Virus record (IMG/VR): IMGVR_UViG_3300027851_000075
Span: 1 to 36,466 of that record
Origin: a virus
Length of the DNA: 36,466 nt
Direction: 5' to 3' (one strand)
Of the stretch, positions 6,864 through 14,617 are shown piece after piece. Below the pieces are notes generated by a model. It ran no database searches, had not been told where the DNA came from, and saw only the letters and a program-made list of their open reading frames with translations. A program made the translations under genes and the position numbers. The stretch's first letter is position 1. Each line of letters starts with the position of its first letter.

Positions 6864-6936
6864 CGCCCCCGGCCAGAATTGAACTGACATATTTTGTTTC
6901 GCAAGAACAACGCTTTGTCCATTAAGCTACAGGGGC
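6864..6936 (-). tRNA. tRNA with anticodon TGC (Ala codon GCA), atypical
   Basis: 73-nt cloverleaf: acceptor GCCCCTG/CGGGGGC, D-stem GCTT/AAGC with loop AATGGACA, anticodon stem TTGTT/AACAA with loop CTTGCGA (anticodon 6901-6903), T-stem GTCAG/CTGGC with loop TTCAATT. No CCA is encoded and the discriminator is G. An alanine tRNA normally carries G3-U70 and A73; here 3-70 is C-G. The body (A20, AATGGA D-loop) is more arginine-like, so charging with alanine is doubtful. Confidence 0.85.
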
Positions 6937-7013
6937 ACTTAGTAATAATTCTAGCACGCATGAATGCAAACCTTTGTTGCGCCTTTATGAAATTACGGTT
7001 TTTTAAGATGCCT

Positions 7014-7139
7014 TCAATCGTTCCAGCGATCAACAAAATCAAAACACAGCGCCAGCACCACCACAACCACCACCGCTGCCGCCAGACCAATCACCAACGC
7101 CGCGCAGAATAGCCACTCGATCACCCCAAATGCATCCAT
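7014..7139 (-). CDS. Small single-pass membrane protein
   Basis: A 41-residue reading frame (MDAFGVIEWL start) with one membrane segment of about 25 Val/Ala/Leu residues and a short DFVDRWND tail. It begins nine bases after the ssb stop, with a weak AGGCGG site. There is no family assignment. Small phage membrane proteins at the end of replication operons are common, but the run of GTG codons could also make this a chance frame. Confidence 0.45.
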   Translation of the reverse strand: MDAFGVIEWLFCAALVIGLAAAVVVVVVLALCFDFVDRWND

Positions 7140-7147
7140 GCCGCCGC

Positions 7148-7561
7148 CTAAAATTCGCCAAAGTCGATATCTGAAAAATCATTTTCCCCAGCGGCTGCCT
7201 TCGGCGCTGCCCCATGGCTCGAACCTCCCCCCAGCAATTCCAAATCTTCAACCACCACCTCAAAGGAAGCCCTGGCGCTGCCATCTTCCGCTTGCCACAC
7301 CCTGGGCCCGCCGTGTTCATCTCCATTCAACCGCCCAATGATGCTCACGCGGATACCTTTTTCCAGGTAAGGTAGCAGGGCTTCTCCTCTTCTCCCCCAC
7401 AACTGGCAGCGGTACCAGTTGGTGCGCGTCTTCACTTCCCCCTCTTTCGATTTCCACTTGCGGCTGGCTGCCACTGAAAACTGGCAGATCTGCCTGCCGT
7501 CCGGTGTATAACGCAATTCGGCATCTTTGCCCAAATACCCAATTAAGATTAAGCGATCCAT
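7148..7561 (-). CDS. ssb: Single-stranded DNA-binding protein
   Basis: A 137-residue protein with an OB fold in standard order: MDRLILIGYLGKDAELRYTPDG, then ICQFSVAASRKW, then WYRCQLWGRRGEALLPYLEKG. A short Gly/Ala linker leads to the acidic tip DFSDIDFGEF, the partner-recruiting tail of bacterial SSBs. It coats single-stranded DNA during phage replication. It lies downstream of the XRE gene across an approximately 135-bp leader with strong inverted repeats (7592-7687). Confidence 0.95.
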   Translation of the reverse strand: MDRLILIGYLGKDAELRYTPDGRQICQFSVAASRKWKSKEGEVKTRTNWYRCQLWGRRGEALLPYLEKGIRVSIIGRLNGDEHGGPRVWQAEDGSARASFEVVVEDLELLGGGSSHGAAPKAAAGENDFSDIDFGEF

Positions 7562-7591
7562 TCTATATTCCTTCCTGAACTAAATAGAAAA

Positions 7592-7687
7592 CCAGCGCGG
7601 GGTGGATACAAACGTAAAGATTCACGGGCACCACCCCGAACAACGCCCAGGATTCCTCTCTTTCTATGGAACAAATCCCCGCGCTGG
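7592..7687 (-). promoter_or_regulatory. Structured leader of ssb mRNA with two exclusive stems
   Basis: CCAGCGCGGGG (7592-7602) pairs perfectly with CCCCGCGCTGG (7677-7687). GGGGTGG (7599-7605) also pairs with CCACCCC (7631-7637). Both use the same GGGG, so only one can form at a time. It may be an autoregulatory site for SSB or an attenuator; there is no T-tract. Confidence 0.5.
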
Positions 7688-7697
7688 CCATTCACTC

Positions 7698-8201
7698 TCA
7701 CTGGCTGACAGTTATCATCGTCGCCTGAAAACTCCCCTGGCGGGAAGCGGGCACCAGCATGAAGCCATACTCACTCGGCAGTCGCAGCAGGTACCCGTTA
7801 TACGCCCTCTCCACCCCCGGGAACACGTCCGCCCACAGGCCAATTTTCTGCCCACCCACCATCAATTCATAACTCTCGCGCACCTTCTGGTACCGCCGTT
7901 GGAACAGCCAGGTGAACACCACCGCATGAAACAACCGTGTCGAATGATACCTGCGGGCGTAGAAGAACAATTTTGTCTTCTCGCGGTCCCAGAACGCCGC
8001 CTGCGGTTCAATAGCCATTATGGCGGCCAGGCTATTAAAAACATCCAATCGCGCCGCTCTGTTGCCTTGCTCGATCCTCATCAGCGTACTCACCGAAACA
8101 CCGGTGACCTCGCTCAGGCGTTCACGCGAAAACCCAAACTGCTTCCGCCACTGCAACAACTGCTCACGAAATTCCTTTTCATCTACTGGCTGGTATTCCA
8201 T
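7698..8201 (-). CDS. XRE-family helix-turn-helix regulator
   Basis: A 167-residue protein. Residues 10-60 form an XRE helix-turn-helix (QLLQWRKQFGFSRERLSEVTGVSVSTLMRIEQGNRAARLD in its expected order of helices). The remaining 100 residues are aromatic and basic and match no domain I recognise. It overlaps the zinc-ribbon gene upstream by 19 bp and follows GGAGAGG. Its place in the replication operon suggests control of early genes rather than the lysogeny repressor, which sits at 15317. Confidence 0.75.
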   Translation of the reverse strand: MEYQPVDEKEFREQLLQWRKQFGFSRERLSEVTGVSVSTLMRIEQGNRAARLDVFNSLAAIMAIEPQAAFWDREKTKLFFYARRYHSTRLFHAVVFTWLFQRRYQKVRESYELMVGGQKIGLWADVFPGVERAYNGYLLRLPSEYGFMLVPASRQGSFQATMITVSQ

Positions 8202-8416
8202 TGTTTCAACCTCTCCAAAATTTCAGCCAGGTGTTCTTCCCCTGGCACCCATAACCGTTCCGCCCCGCACTGACAGCGCACTTTGGCCTCACCGATGATC
8301 GTCACCGGCCCCACCACCAACCGCCGCACCCCATTGCCATCGCGGATCACCTTGCCTAATTCGCCTTTACACCGCCCACATCGCCATACTTTTGGATATT
8401 CACCACCACTCGCCAT
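8183..8416 (-). CDS. Com-like zinc-ribbon protein
   Basis: A 77-residue protein with two zinc knuckles, WRCGRCKGELGKV and VRCQCGAERLW, the layout of small Com-type phage zinc fingers. Mu Com is a translational activator that binds mRNA; whether this protein does so is unknown. A C-terminal helix follows. The ATG lies after GGAGGGT. It overlaps the XRE gene, so the two are made together. Confidence 0.65.
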   Translation of the reverse strand: MASGGEYPKVWRCGRCKGELGKVIRDGNGVRRLVVGPVTIIGEAKVRCQCGAERLWVPGEEHLAEILERLKQWNTSQ

Positions 8417-8430
8417 ACAAGACCCTCCGT

Positions 8431-8898
8431 TTATGCCAAAATCAAATACCCGCTCGGGACCGCCGCCCAGGGTTCTACAGTCACCTGGTAAACATCATCG
8501 CCATACCCCCGCACCTCCATGATTTCTTCGTTGCTCTGTTCTGGATGCAAATACACCTTGTGGGCATAATCACCGATGCTGCGCCGCAGCATCAATCCTC
8601 CCAGCCACAGATCTTCATCCCGCAGCTTCTCGCCAAACCACCACAATCCCCATCGAAGGATCGCGCCCCCGTCCAGCCTGGGGAAGACCACCCGCCGTGG
8701 TTTCCAATGCAACAACACCTTGCTCATCTGTAGCGCCGCATCGGGCACCACCGAATAGGTATGCGTGAACCATTCATCTCGCCACAGGTAGTCGCAGATA
8801 GCGCTTTTAATCAGCTGCTCCTCTTGGCTCATCACCAGGATTTTGGCTGTATACTCGGCCGCCTTCCCTTTTTGTTCTTCCAGCACACGGTATTTCAT
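8431..8898 (-). CDS. Phage early protein of unknown function
   Basis: A 155-residue protein from the ATG at 8898 (MKYRVLEEQKG), chosen because GAGAGGGTGG precedes it; a longer frame would run into the repeat region. It is Trp- and Arg-rich in the middle (VLLHWKPRRVVFPRLDGG, LRWGLWWFGEK). No known motif. It lies directly downstream of the iteron-like region and may be a replication or nuclease accessory. Confidence 0.65.
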   Translation of the reverse strand: MKYRVLEEQKGKAAEYTAKILVMSQEEQLIKSAICDYLWRDEWFTHTYSVVPDAALQMSKVLLHWKPRRVVFPRLDGGAILRWGLWWFGEKLRDEDLWLGGLMLRRSIGDYAHKVYLHPEQSNEEIMEVRGYGDDVYQVTVEPWAAVPSGYLILA

Positions 8899-8924
8899 CG
8901 AAAGCACCACCCTCTCTTTGCTGT

Positions 8925-9245
8925 TTGTGTGTATGTTGTGTATGTAGGTGTTTTCAACATACACACTTTCTGGCCCCTGAAATTCTTCCAGGAGACAAAT
9001 CTTCTTAACTCACTTAATACATATACATAGATATACAGATAGTTCACATTTTGACGATCAAACCCGATACCTATGCGCAATAGACGGGCATAGTTTTTTG
9101 AATGTGTGTATGTTGTGTATGTTGTGCACATTGGAATCAGGTTTCCGGCCTTTGTTTTGCTTACTACGGCTGGCTGTTGAGAATGCAAATCAAATCCCCT
9201 CTTTAGCCATAAGACATACACAACATACACAACGTACACAGCCAG
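8925..9245. other. Candidate replication origin with TGTATGTTG iterons
   Basis: At least six copies of TGTATGTTG or its complement (one with a single substitution) in three clusters: 8927-8966, 9104-9126 and 9214-9239. The first cluster is a perfect 12-bp inverted repeat (GTGTGTATGTTG/CAACATACACAC). An AT-rich stretch (9008-9050) lies between. There is no credible gene across these 350 bp, and the primase gene is adjacent. The array could instead be an operator for the genes on either side. Confidence 0.55.
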
Positions 9246-9247
9246 GT

Positions 9248-12220
9248 TCATATCAATCCTTTTTGTTTAGGTTTTGAAATGATCTTCAGCTCTTCTTCAT
9301 TGAGTAATGCGCTTTCGACCAGTTGTTTTTGTGTGATTCCATAACGGTCAGCCAATTTTGCAACCGGATCCGGCACTTCACTTGCCATCAATGCTTGCGC
9401 TACTTCCGCTTCCCAGGTAAGTCCATACCGCATGGCATGGGAGATCATCTTCATCTCATGCCACGCATATCGGATCCCCTTTCGGCTCCGCTGGGCGCTC
9501 CTACGCAGCTGCAGTTCGTTCTTCAAGATGGCTCCCACTTTCCGGCTGCTCACCTCGATCGCCGATTTAAACCGCTTATTGGGTTCTTCTTCCCCATCTT
9601 CCTGGTCATCGTTGCGGTTCATTTCATCGATCAATTGGTTCACCACCTCGGCAATATCGCCCGGATAAAACATCAGCTCCCCTTCTGCCTGCTCGATGTA
9701 TTTGGCATGCAGCTCCTGGTACAGGAAGATCTTCCACACCGCTTCCACCACCCGTGCGTCCAGGGTTTCTGTCCGGTTCATCACTTCCTGTTGGTATAAC
9801 GCGAACATCAACCGCTCCAGGTCTGCTTTCAGCGCCTGGTCATCACTGATCCTGGCCAGCGCCTTCATCGGCGCCGTCACCTGGTTCATGCGCGCCGAGA
9901 TCCGCACATCGATGTCTTCATTCTTGATTTCGATCTCAGGCCGCCAGTTCTCCAGGCGCCACCGCAGCAATAAGTTTTGCAGCCGCATCGCCCCACGCCG
10001 GAAGGCTTCATTCGTCTCAAATGGGATCCCCGTTGCCAGCATCTCCATGGCGGTCTTCGGCAGCAGCCGGATCGTGATACAGCGGTTGATCAAAGCGTCA
10101 TCTTTCGGATCCGCACGGCCGTTTAATACCTTCGGGCAGAAGGTTGTGAACGGCAGCGGTACCATCTCCTCATTCCCCTTCGCATCTTTCACTGTCTGCA
10201 GACGGTTGGTCACCCCGCCTTTCATCGCCCCCGAGTTCAATACCTTGATCCAATTGCTGGTGGTATCACTCTCCATCTGGTCGTATTCGTCGATCACCAG
10301 CGTACCGCCAAACATGGCGATGGTGCGGAACATCACGGCCGGTGTGTCCGCCCCCATGCTCTTGATCCGCCGGTAACATAGCCATCCCACACGCTCAGTC
10401 AGCATGCTCTTACCGCTGCCGCTCGGACCTAACACCCGCAGATAGCAGATCGCGTTGAAAGCATCATACAGCCAGGTCATCAACACCCAGTAGGCGATCA
10501 CCCTGGGCAGTGTTAGGTCATCAAATAGGAAATATTGTTCAATGAACCCGGCGATCATCTCGACTAGCTCCCGCTGCTCAACATGCTCACCCAGTGTAGA
10601 AGCAAACAAGATCGATCCTTTACTCACGAATTCATACGGCTCTTTCGGACAATATCGCTTGCGCTCCCCCTGCACCCACACATCCACATAAGCCGCTTTC
10701 CCGATCTTTCCATCGGGATCTCGGTAAGCCAACGCTGCAGTTTGGTCCTCCGGGTTGTAAAGGTATTCGAACAACCAGCCGTCATAATATCCCCCCCATG
10801 TCGAGATGATCTCGTCTGGCTTATCATCATCATCCCCGCCCTTCCCTTCCATGCGCTTCACCAGCCGGTCAAAGTCTCGGTATTTCCGGCCCATAGCGGT
10901 GGCCACGCGATCGCGGTATTGGTCTCGCTGGGTTTCATCTAATCGAAGGAACAGCTGCACCGCTTCCAATTCCAGCGAATCGTGATCGGTCCTGTCCTTG
11001 GTTTCTCCAGTCTTTTTGGCAAATTCTTCAATGTAACTGACCGTATTCAGTAACAATCCTCGGGCAGCATCCTCTTGTTTCTTCTGAGAATACCCCTGCC
11101 CCTGCCAGGCCTTCAGCAGGTCATTGGCATCTTTGATTTCTTTGCCGTCGATATGCTCGGGCCAGTGCAGCACCCCGGTGAGAGGTCCAACCGCATTACA
11201 CACTTTGGCGATGTGGTTTTGCCCGGCTTCATCGCTGTCCAGGGCAACATATACCTTGCGATGCCCGTTGAAGCCTTTCCGCAGCATTTCTTCATCACCT
11301 GCATCCACCCCTGTCAGTGCGATTGCTGCGATTCCCCATTGTCCCAGGCTGATCGCATCTGCCTGCCCCTCCACAAGGATACAGGTTTCCACGCGGTTCC
11401 CATATGCCTGGTTATAAAACCATCGTTTTTCACCCACCAGCCATTGCTGCAGGTTGTAATGCTTTTTCTCATAGATGCCTCTGCCAGAGAAGTATTCGAC
11501 CTTGCCATATCGTTTGTGAAAGTAAACCAGCATTCCCTGACCGATCATCCCGCCGATCCACTCTTTGGCACTGTCGCTCACAGCGACATGGTAAACTTTC
11601 GCCCATTGTTCGATGGTCCACCGGTCAGGGTGGTTCATCGGGTGATATCCTGTCAGGGCAACCGCAGCCGGGCAGAATGGATCACAGTTAGCCAGTACCA
11701 GGGCATCGATCAATTCTTTTCGATATGCAGCATACTTGGCTTGCTTTTCCTCCTGGGGAAGATCTTTCGCAACAAACCCTGCATACCCAAGGTTTTCCAT
11801 GATTGTTTCATCGGACCACCCGCGAGATCTCGCATAGGCCATGGCATCTTCATCGTTCGCCAGCCACCGTGAGAAAACAGTAGCAGCAGCAGAAAAAACT
11901 TTCTCACGTTCACTGGCCAGCTTCCGCACATCATCATCTTCATGGGTCCATTGCGGTAACGCCTGGCCGCTCTTTCGGCATACGATCTCAACCGCTGTTT
12001 TGAAATCACACTTCTCCCTCGCCATGACGAAATCAAAAACGCTGCCGTTTTCATTTCGTGAATTCCAGTTGTACATCTGGCGATAAATATCGACCACAAA
12101 CGAGTTGTGCTTACGTGCCCGAACATATCGCCCAGACTTTCGTTCCAGTTCAAAATCAGGATATTCCTCGATGATATTCTCGATCTGTGCATTATTCCTG
12201 ATGGCATCAAAGTCATTCAT
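9248..12220 (-). CDS. Phage primase/replicative ATPase (TOPRIM plus P-loop)
   Basis: A 990-residue protein. N-terminal residues 20-85 follow the CHC2 zinc-finger primase pattern (MYNWNSRNENGSVFDFVM) but lack its zinc cysteines. A TOPRIM domain follows (ILVEGQADAISLG, then VYVALDSDEAG, about 280-335), as in DnaG. The C-terminal part has a P-loop (GPSGSGKS, near residue 600) and Walker B TLVIDEYD (near 642), consistent with a replicative helicase-type ATPase. It would prime and unwind at the phage origin. Start MNDFDAIRNN is chosen because GAGGAGAA precedes it. The adjacent iteron region fits this role. Confidence 0.85.
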   Translation of the reverse strand: MNDFDAIRNNAQIENIIEEYPDFELERKSGRYVRARKHNSFVVDIYRQMYNWNSRNENGSVFDFVMAREKCDFKTAVEIVCRKSGQALPQWTHEDDDVRKLASEREKVFSAAATVFSRWLANDEDAMAYARSRGWSDETIMENLGYAGFVAKDLPQEEKQAKYAAYRKELIDALVLANCDPFCPAAVALTGYHPMNHPDRWTIEQWAKVYHVAVSDSAKEWIGGMIGQGMLVYFHKRYGKVEYFSGRGIYEKKHYNLQQWLVGEKRWFYNQAYGNRVETCILVEGQADAISLGQWGIAAIALTGVDAGDEEMLRKGFNGHRKVYVALDSDEAGQNHIAKVCNAVGPLTGVLHWPEHIDGKEIKDANDLLKAWQGQGYSQKKQEDAARGLLLNTVSYIEEFAKKTGETKDRTDHDSLELEAVQLFLRLDETQRDQYRDRVATAMGRKYRDFDRLVKRMEGKGGDDDDKPDEIISTWGGYYDGWLFEYLYNPEDQTAALAYRDPDGKIGKAAYVDVWVQGERKRYCPKEPYEFVSKGSILFASTLGEHVEQRELVEMIAGFIEQYFLFDDLTLPRVIAYWVLMTWLYDAFNAICYLRVLGPSGSGKSMLTERVGWLCYRRIKSMGADTPAVMFRTIAMFGGTLVIDEYDQMESDTTSNWIKVLNSGAMKGGVTNRLQTVKDAKGNEEMVPLPFTTFCPKVLNGRADPKDDALINRCITIRLLPKTAMEMLATGIPFETNEAFRRGAMRLQNLLLRWRLENWRPEIEIKNEDIDVRISARMNQVTAPMKALARISDDQALKADLERLMFALYQQEVMNRTETLDARVVEAVWKIFLYQELHAKYIEQAEGELMFYPGDIAEVVNQLIDEMNRNDDQEDGEEEPNKRFKSAIEVSSRKVGAILKNELQLRRSAQRSRKGIRYAWHEMKMISHAMRYGLTWEAEVAQALMASEVPDPVAKLADRYGITQKQLVESALLNEEELKIISKPKQKGLI

Positions 12221-12311
12221 CAACCCGTTTCTCCTCAAATCGTAAAATTACCAGGGAGCTTCCCGGGCTCCCCCCTCCGCTGGAGGTGGAAGCCCCCCTC
12301 CCCCGGTCGTT

Positions 12312-12521
12312 TCAACTCGCCCGCAGCATTATGCGAACAAAATTACCTGCCCAATACGCCAAAAACAGCCCCAAAACCGCCCAGGATCCATGGGTTTTGT
12401 TCGCATAATGCCAATTATCCGAACTCGCCCGACCCTGTTTTCTCCGCCCTGCCACTGCGCGGGGTTCTACGGGTGTATATGTGAATTTCCAGATATTTTC
12501 TGCTACTACTAACCTTTTCAT
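12312..12521 (-). CDS. Small basic protein with C-terminal membrane segment
   Basis: 69 residues from the ATG that overlaps the previous stop (ATGA). Basic N-terminal half (RAVAGRRKQGR) and one likely membrane helix (WAVLGLFLAYWAGNFV). No family. The coupling argues for translation; the lack of a clear ribosome site argues for low output. A GC-rich paired region (12243-12305) follows it before the primase gene. Confidence 0.45.
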   Translation of the reverse strand: MKRLVVAENIWKFTYTPVEPRAVAGRRKQGRASSDNWHYANKTHGSWAVLGLFLAYWAGNFVRIMLRAS

Positions 12522-12736
12522 TGGCGGCTCACAAGCTGGCGCTGCACAGAAACAATAAGCGATTCGGCCCTCTCCAGATCCTGAAGGGCAGGATGGACCA
12601 CCTTGCAATCGGGACCACTAACAGCACTGACCCTGGCACGAACAATATCCAACAATGCCCGCGCGCTTCCCAATTTGGCAGTCATGCCTTCAAATTCCTC
12701 CAGCGCTTTACTGTCTGTTTTTTTCAATCGCGCCAT
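12518..12736 (-). CDS. Small helical phage protein (unknown)
   Basis: 72 residues from MARLKKTDSK, after GAGAGGGAA. Entirely helical in appearance (ALEEFEGMTAKLGSARALLD), charged, without motifs. It overlaps the end of the preceding membrane protein gene and the start of the next, so it is part of a tight early operon. Confidence 0.55.
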   Translation of the reverse strand: MARLKKTDSKALEEFEGMTAKLGSARALLDIVRARVSAVSGPDCKVVHPALQDLERAESLIVSVQRQLVSRQ

Positions 12737-13061
12737 TGAGAATTTCCCTCTCAACCATCGACACCTGGTCTTTTTTCCGCAGCACAACGTGATCATCAAT
12801 AAAATAAGCCACACACACAGCCATGCCGCCAGTGATCGCGCAGGTCCACACCAACACAACCACGATCCACATCTGCCAGATCACAAGAACCACTGTGATC
12901 GGGGCCAGAACTGCCAACATGCCATACACATATGCAGCAATACGCGGAAGCTCTTTCCCAAACCACAGATCCCAGCGAAACCAATGACCGACCAACAACA
13001 ACAGATCAGTCACCAGTGCTGCCACAGCGATATCAAGCACTACACCCAGATTGATGATCAT
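12708..13061 (-). CDS. Multi-pass membrane protein (unknown)
   Basis: 117 residues with three predicted membrane segments: LGVVLDIAVAALVTDLLLLV, IAAYVYGMLAVLAPITVVLV and WIVVVLVWTCAITGGMAVCV. A cytoplasmic charged tail (DQVSMVEREILNGAIEKN) follows. There is no signal or enzyme motif. It overlaps genes on both sides by a few bases. Superinfection exclusion or membrane anchoring are possible roles for early phage membrane proteins; nothing here decides. Confidence 0.6.
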   Translation of the reverse strand: MIINLGVVLDIAVAALVTDLLLLVGHWFRWDLWFGKELPRIAAYVYGMLAVLAPITVVLVIWQMWIVVVLVWTCAITGGMAVCVAYFIDDHVVLRKKDQVSMVEREILNGAIEKNRQ

Positions 13062-13282
13062 GCTGCTTCCTCCAGGTCGACATATTGTGGTTCATCATCA
13101 ACTGGCTTAGGTGGAATGCGCTTGCCGGTCAGGTACATCACATGCTGCAGATTCCGCCCAGGTTTCGGCAGCCCCTTCTCAGTTACATCCCAGCCATGCG
13201 AAAGCAGCATCGCAGCCAGCTCATCACGCAACCGCAGCAACTCCGACCCTGGACCATTGACAATAATTCGAACGTTATCCAT
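13058..13282 (-). CDS. Small phage protein (unknown)
   Basis: 74 residues from MDNVRIIVNG, after GGAGGGAAGG. It has a strand, a helix (SELLRLRDELAAMLLSHGW), then a second strand (HVMYLTGKRI), a small alpha-beta unit. It begins just after the stop of the upstream gene and overlaps the next start (ATGA). Longer upstream starts are rejected because they lack a ribosome site. Confidence 0.55.
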   Translation of the reverse strand: MDNVRIIVNGPGSELLRLRDELAAMLLSHGWDVTEKGLPKPGRNLQHVMYLTGKRIPPKPVDDEPQYVDLEEAA

Positions 13283-13295
13283 CCTTCCCTCCATG

Positions 13296-13616
13296 TTATG
13301 CAGATCGTTTACTTCCCAACCAATACTGGCGCCAATTTGCAAACCGCTCAGCCCCGCTGCGAACCATCTCGAAGCGCTGTAAAACTGTTCCATGTTCTGC
13401 TGCATACCGATTAATGTAAGCATGCCCATCAACAAAACATTCTTCCGTGATCAAATACACACAAAACATGGGTTCGCGCAAAACAACCATCTCAATCCGC
13501 ACCCGTACCCAGTCATAGTCTTCGACCTTGCATTCAAACTCTTCATACAACGTCTGTCCCCAGGTCTGGAAGAGATCCAAAGAAACCCCCTGCACTTGCA
13601 GCTTGTCAGAATCCAT
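13296..13616 (-). CDS. Phage early protein (unknown)
   Basis: 106 residues, acidic at the start, with strands (WVRVRIEMVVL, MFCVYLITEECFV) followed by a helical Arg-rich end. No recognised family. First gene after integrase 1 on the minus strand, 13 bp past its stop, so probably co-transcribed with it. Confidence 0.55.
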   Translation of the reverse strand: MDSDKLQVQGVSLDLFQTWGQTLYEEFECKVEDYDWVRVRIEMVVLREPMFCVYLITEECFVDGHAYINRYAAEHGTVLQRFEMVRSGAERFANWRQYWLGSKRSA

Positions 13617-13629
13617 TGTTCACACTCCG

Positions 13630-14547
13630 TTAAACCATCTCAACCGCATCAGCCAGGTCCTGAAACCCGGGACGCACATAAATCTTGGTAGTTTCAATCG
13701 AACTGTGTCCCAGCAACATGGCCACTTTCTCAATCGAAACCCCCTTATCCACCATTCGTTTACCAAAACTGTGGCGCAGCCGGTGCGGCGTAATATCTTC
13801 CAGGCAGCCCGCCTGCTGTCCCAACGCTTTGATCCGTTTCTGGATCCAGCGCTCAGAGATAGAGAACAATTGCCCACCCATGGCTTCCTGCAGCCACGGA
13901 TTCACCAGGCGCCGTGCCTCTTTACCCAGCGGGACCATGCGTTCCTTCTCGCCTTTGCCCGCATGGATCAACGCATAACCCGATCGCTCGCGAATCACCA
14001 CATCACCGCGGTGGAGATCGACAACTTCAAACTCACGCAAACCGGCATAAGCCATCAAACCAACCATCGCCTGATCTCTCAGAGCATTCATGCGCTGCAT
14101 CGGGCTGCGGGCCGCGTTCACATTCCGCTCTACCTGGCGCATCAATCGGGCAAAATCCAGGTTATCCATCCACCGCGGTTGATTGTCTTGCTGATCCATA
14201 GCCTGAATACCGTCAAACACATCCACCGAAACGAAACCACCCTTCTGACAGAACTCCGCCAATTTCCGCATCGTGCTCATACGCCGGTTCCAGGTAGCAG
14301 CAGCCACACGGCACACATCCACCTGGTAACGCCGGAACGCGTGCATATCCCAGTTGGTCAACTTCTCTGGCGTAAATTCTTCCCCGTTTTCTGCCAGGAA
14401 CCAATCTAAAAACACCGACAGATCCTGCTGAATGGCCTTGTGGGTGTTCGATGAATACCCCATCAGGAATTGACCAACAAAAATTGTCTGCCAGTCTGAA
14501 TCAGATTGGGCAGACACCGCCGCAACTACATTCTTGTTCGATTTCAT
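13630..14547 (-). CDS. Tyrosine recombinase (integrase 1, XerC/D-like)
   Basis: 305 residues: an N-terminal SAM-like arm (about 20-105), then the catalytic domain with Arg in YAGLREFEVV (near 170), HRLRH (255-259), His in LGHSS (281) and the nucleophile Tyr in TKIYV (290). All catalytic residues are present. It cuts and rejoins DNA at att sites or resolves dimers. The start follows AAGGAGC. It faces away from integrase 2, and a tRNA-like sequence lies 177 bp upstream. It lacks the long N-terminal arm-binding domain of lambda Int, so it could also be a resolvase. Confidence 0.9.
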   Translation of the reverse strand: MKSNKNVVAAVSAQSDSDWQTIFVGQFLMGYSSNTHKAIQQDLSVFLDWFLAENGEEFTPEKLTNWDMHAFRRYQVDVCRVAAATWNRRMSTMRKLAEFCQKGGFVSVDVFDGIQAMDQQDNQPRWMDNLDFARLMRQVERNVNAARSPMQRMNALRDQAMVGLMAYAGLREFEVVDLHRGDVVIRERSGYALIHAGKGEKERMVPLGKEARRLVNPWLQEAMGGQLFSISERWIQKRIKALGQQAGCLEDITPHRLRHSFGKRMVDKGVSIEKVAMLLGHSSIETTKIYVRPGFQDLADAVEMV

Positions 14548-14617
14548 TTTTGCTCCTTATCAACGTACTACTTTCAACATACAACAGGGAAAAATCCCCA
14601 TATCCAATCAATCTTTG

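Noticed and set aside
6808-6910. The anticodon-arm inverted copies as phage attachment sites
   Set aside because: Integration duplicates are direct and lie at element ends. Here the copies are inverted, under 90 bp apart, and each downstream copy begins within a base of the predicted start of a good promoter, at two loci.
6797-7090. 97-residue minus-strand frame over tRNA 1
   Set aside because: It crosses the tRNA and the small RNA promoter; the fold of the tRNA explains the sequence better.
8925-9245. CRISPR array
   Set aside because: Repeat words are about 9-12 bp, in both orientations, without regular spacers; no cas genes are present.
8895-9251. 118-residue frame across the iteron region
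   Set aside because: The frame arises from the TGTATGTTG repeats (it reads VYVVYV), has no ribosome site, and overlaps the more likely start of the neighbouring gene.
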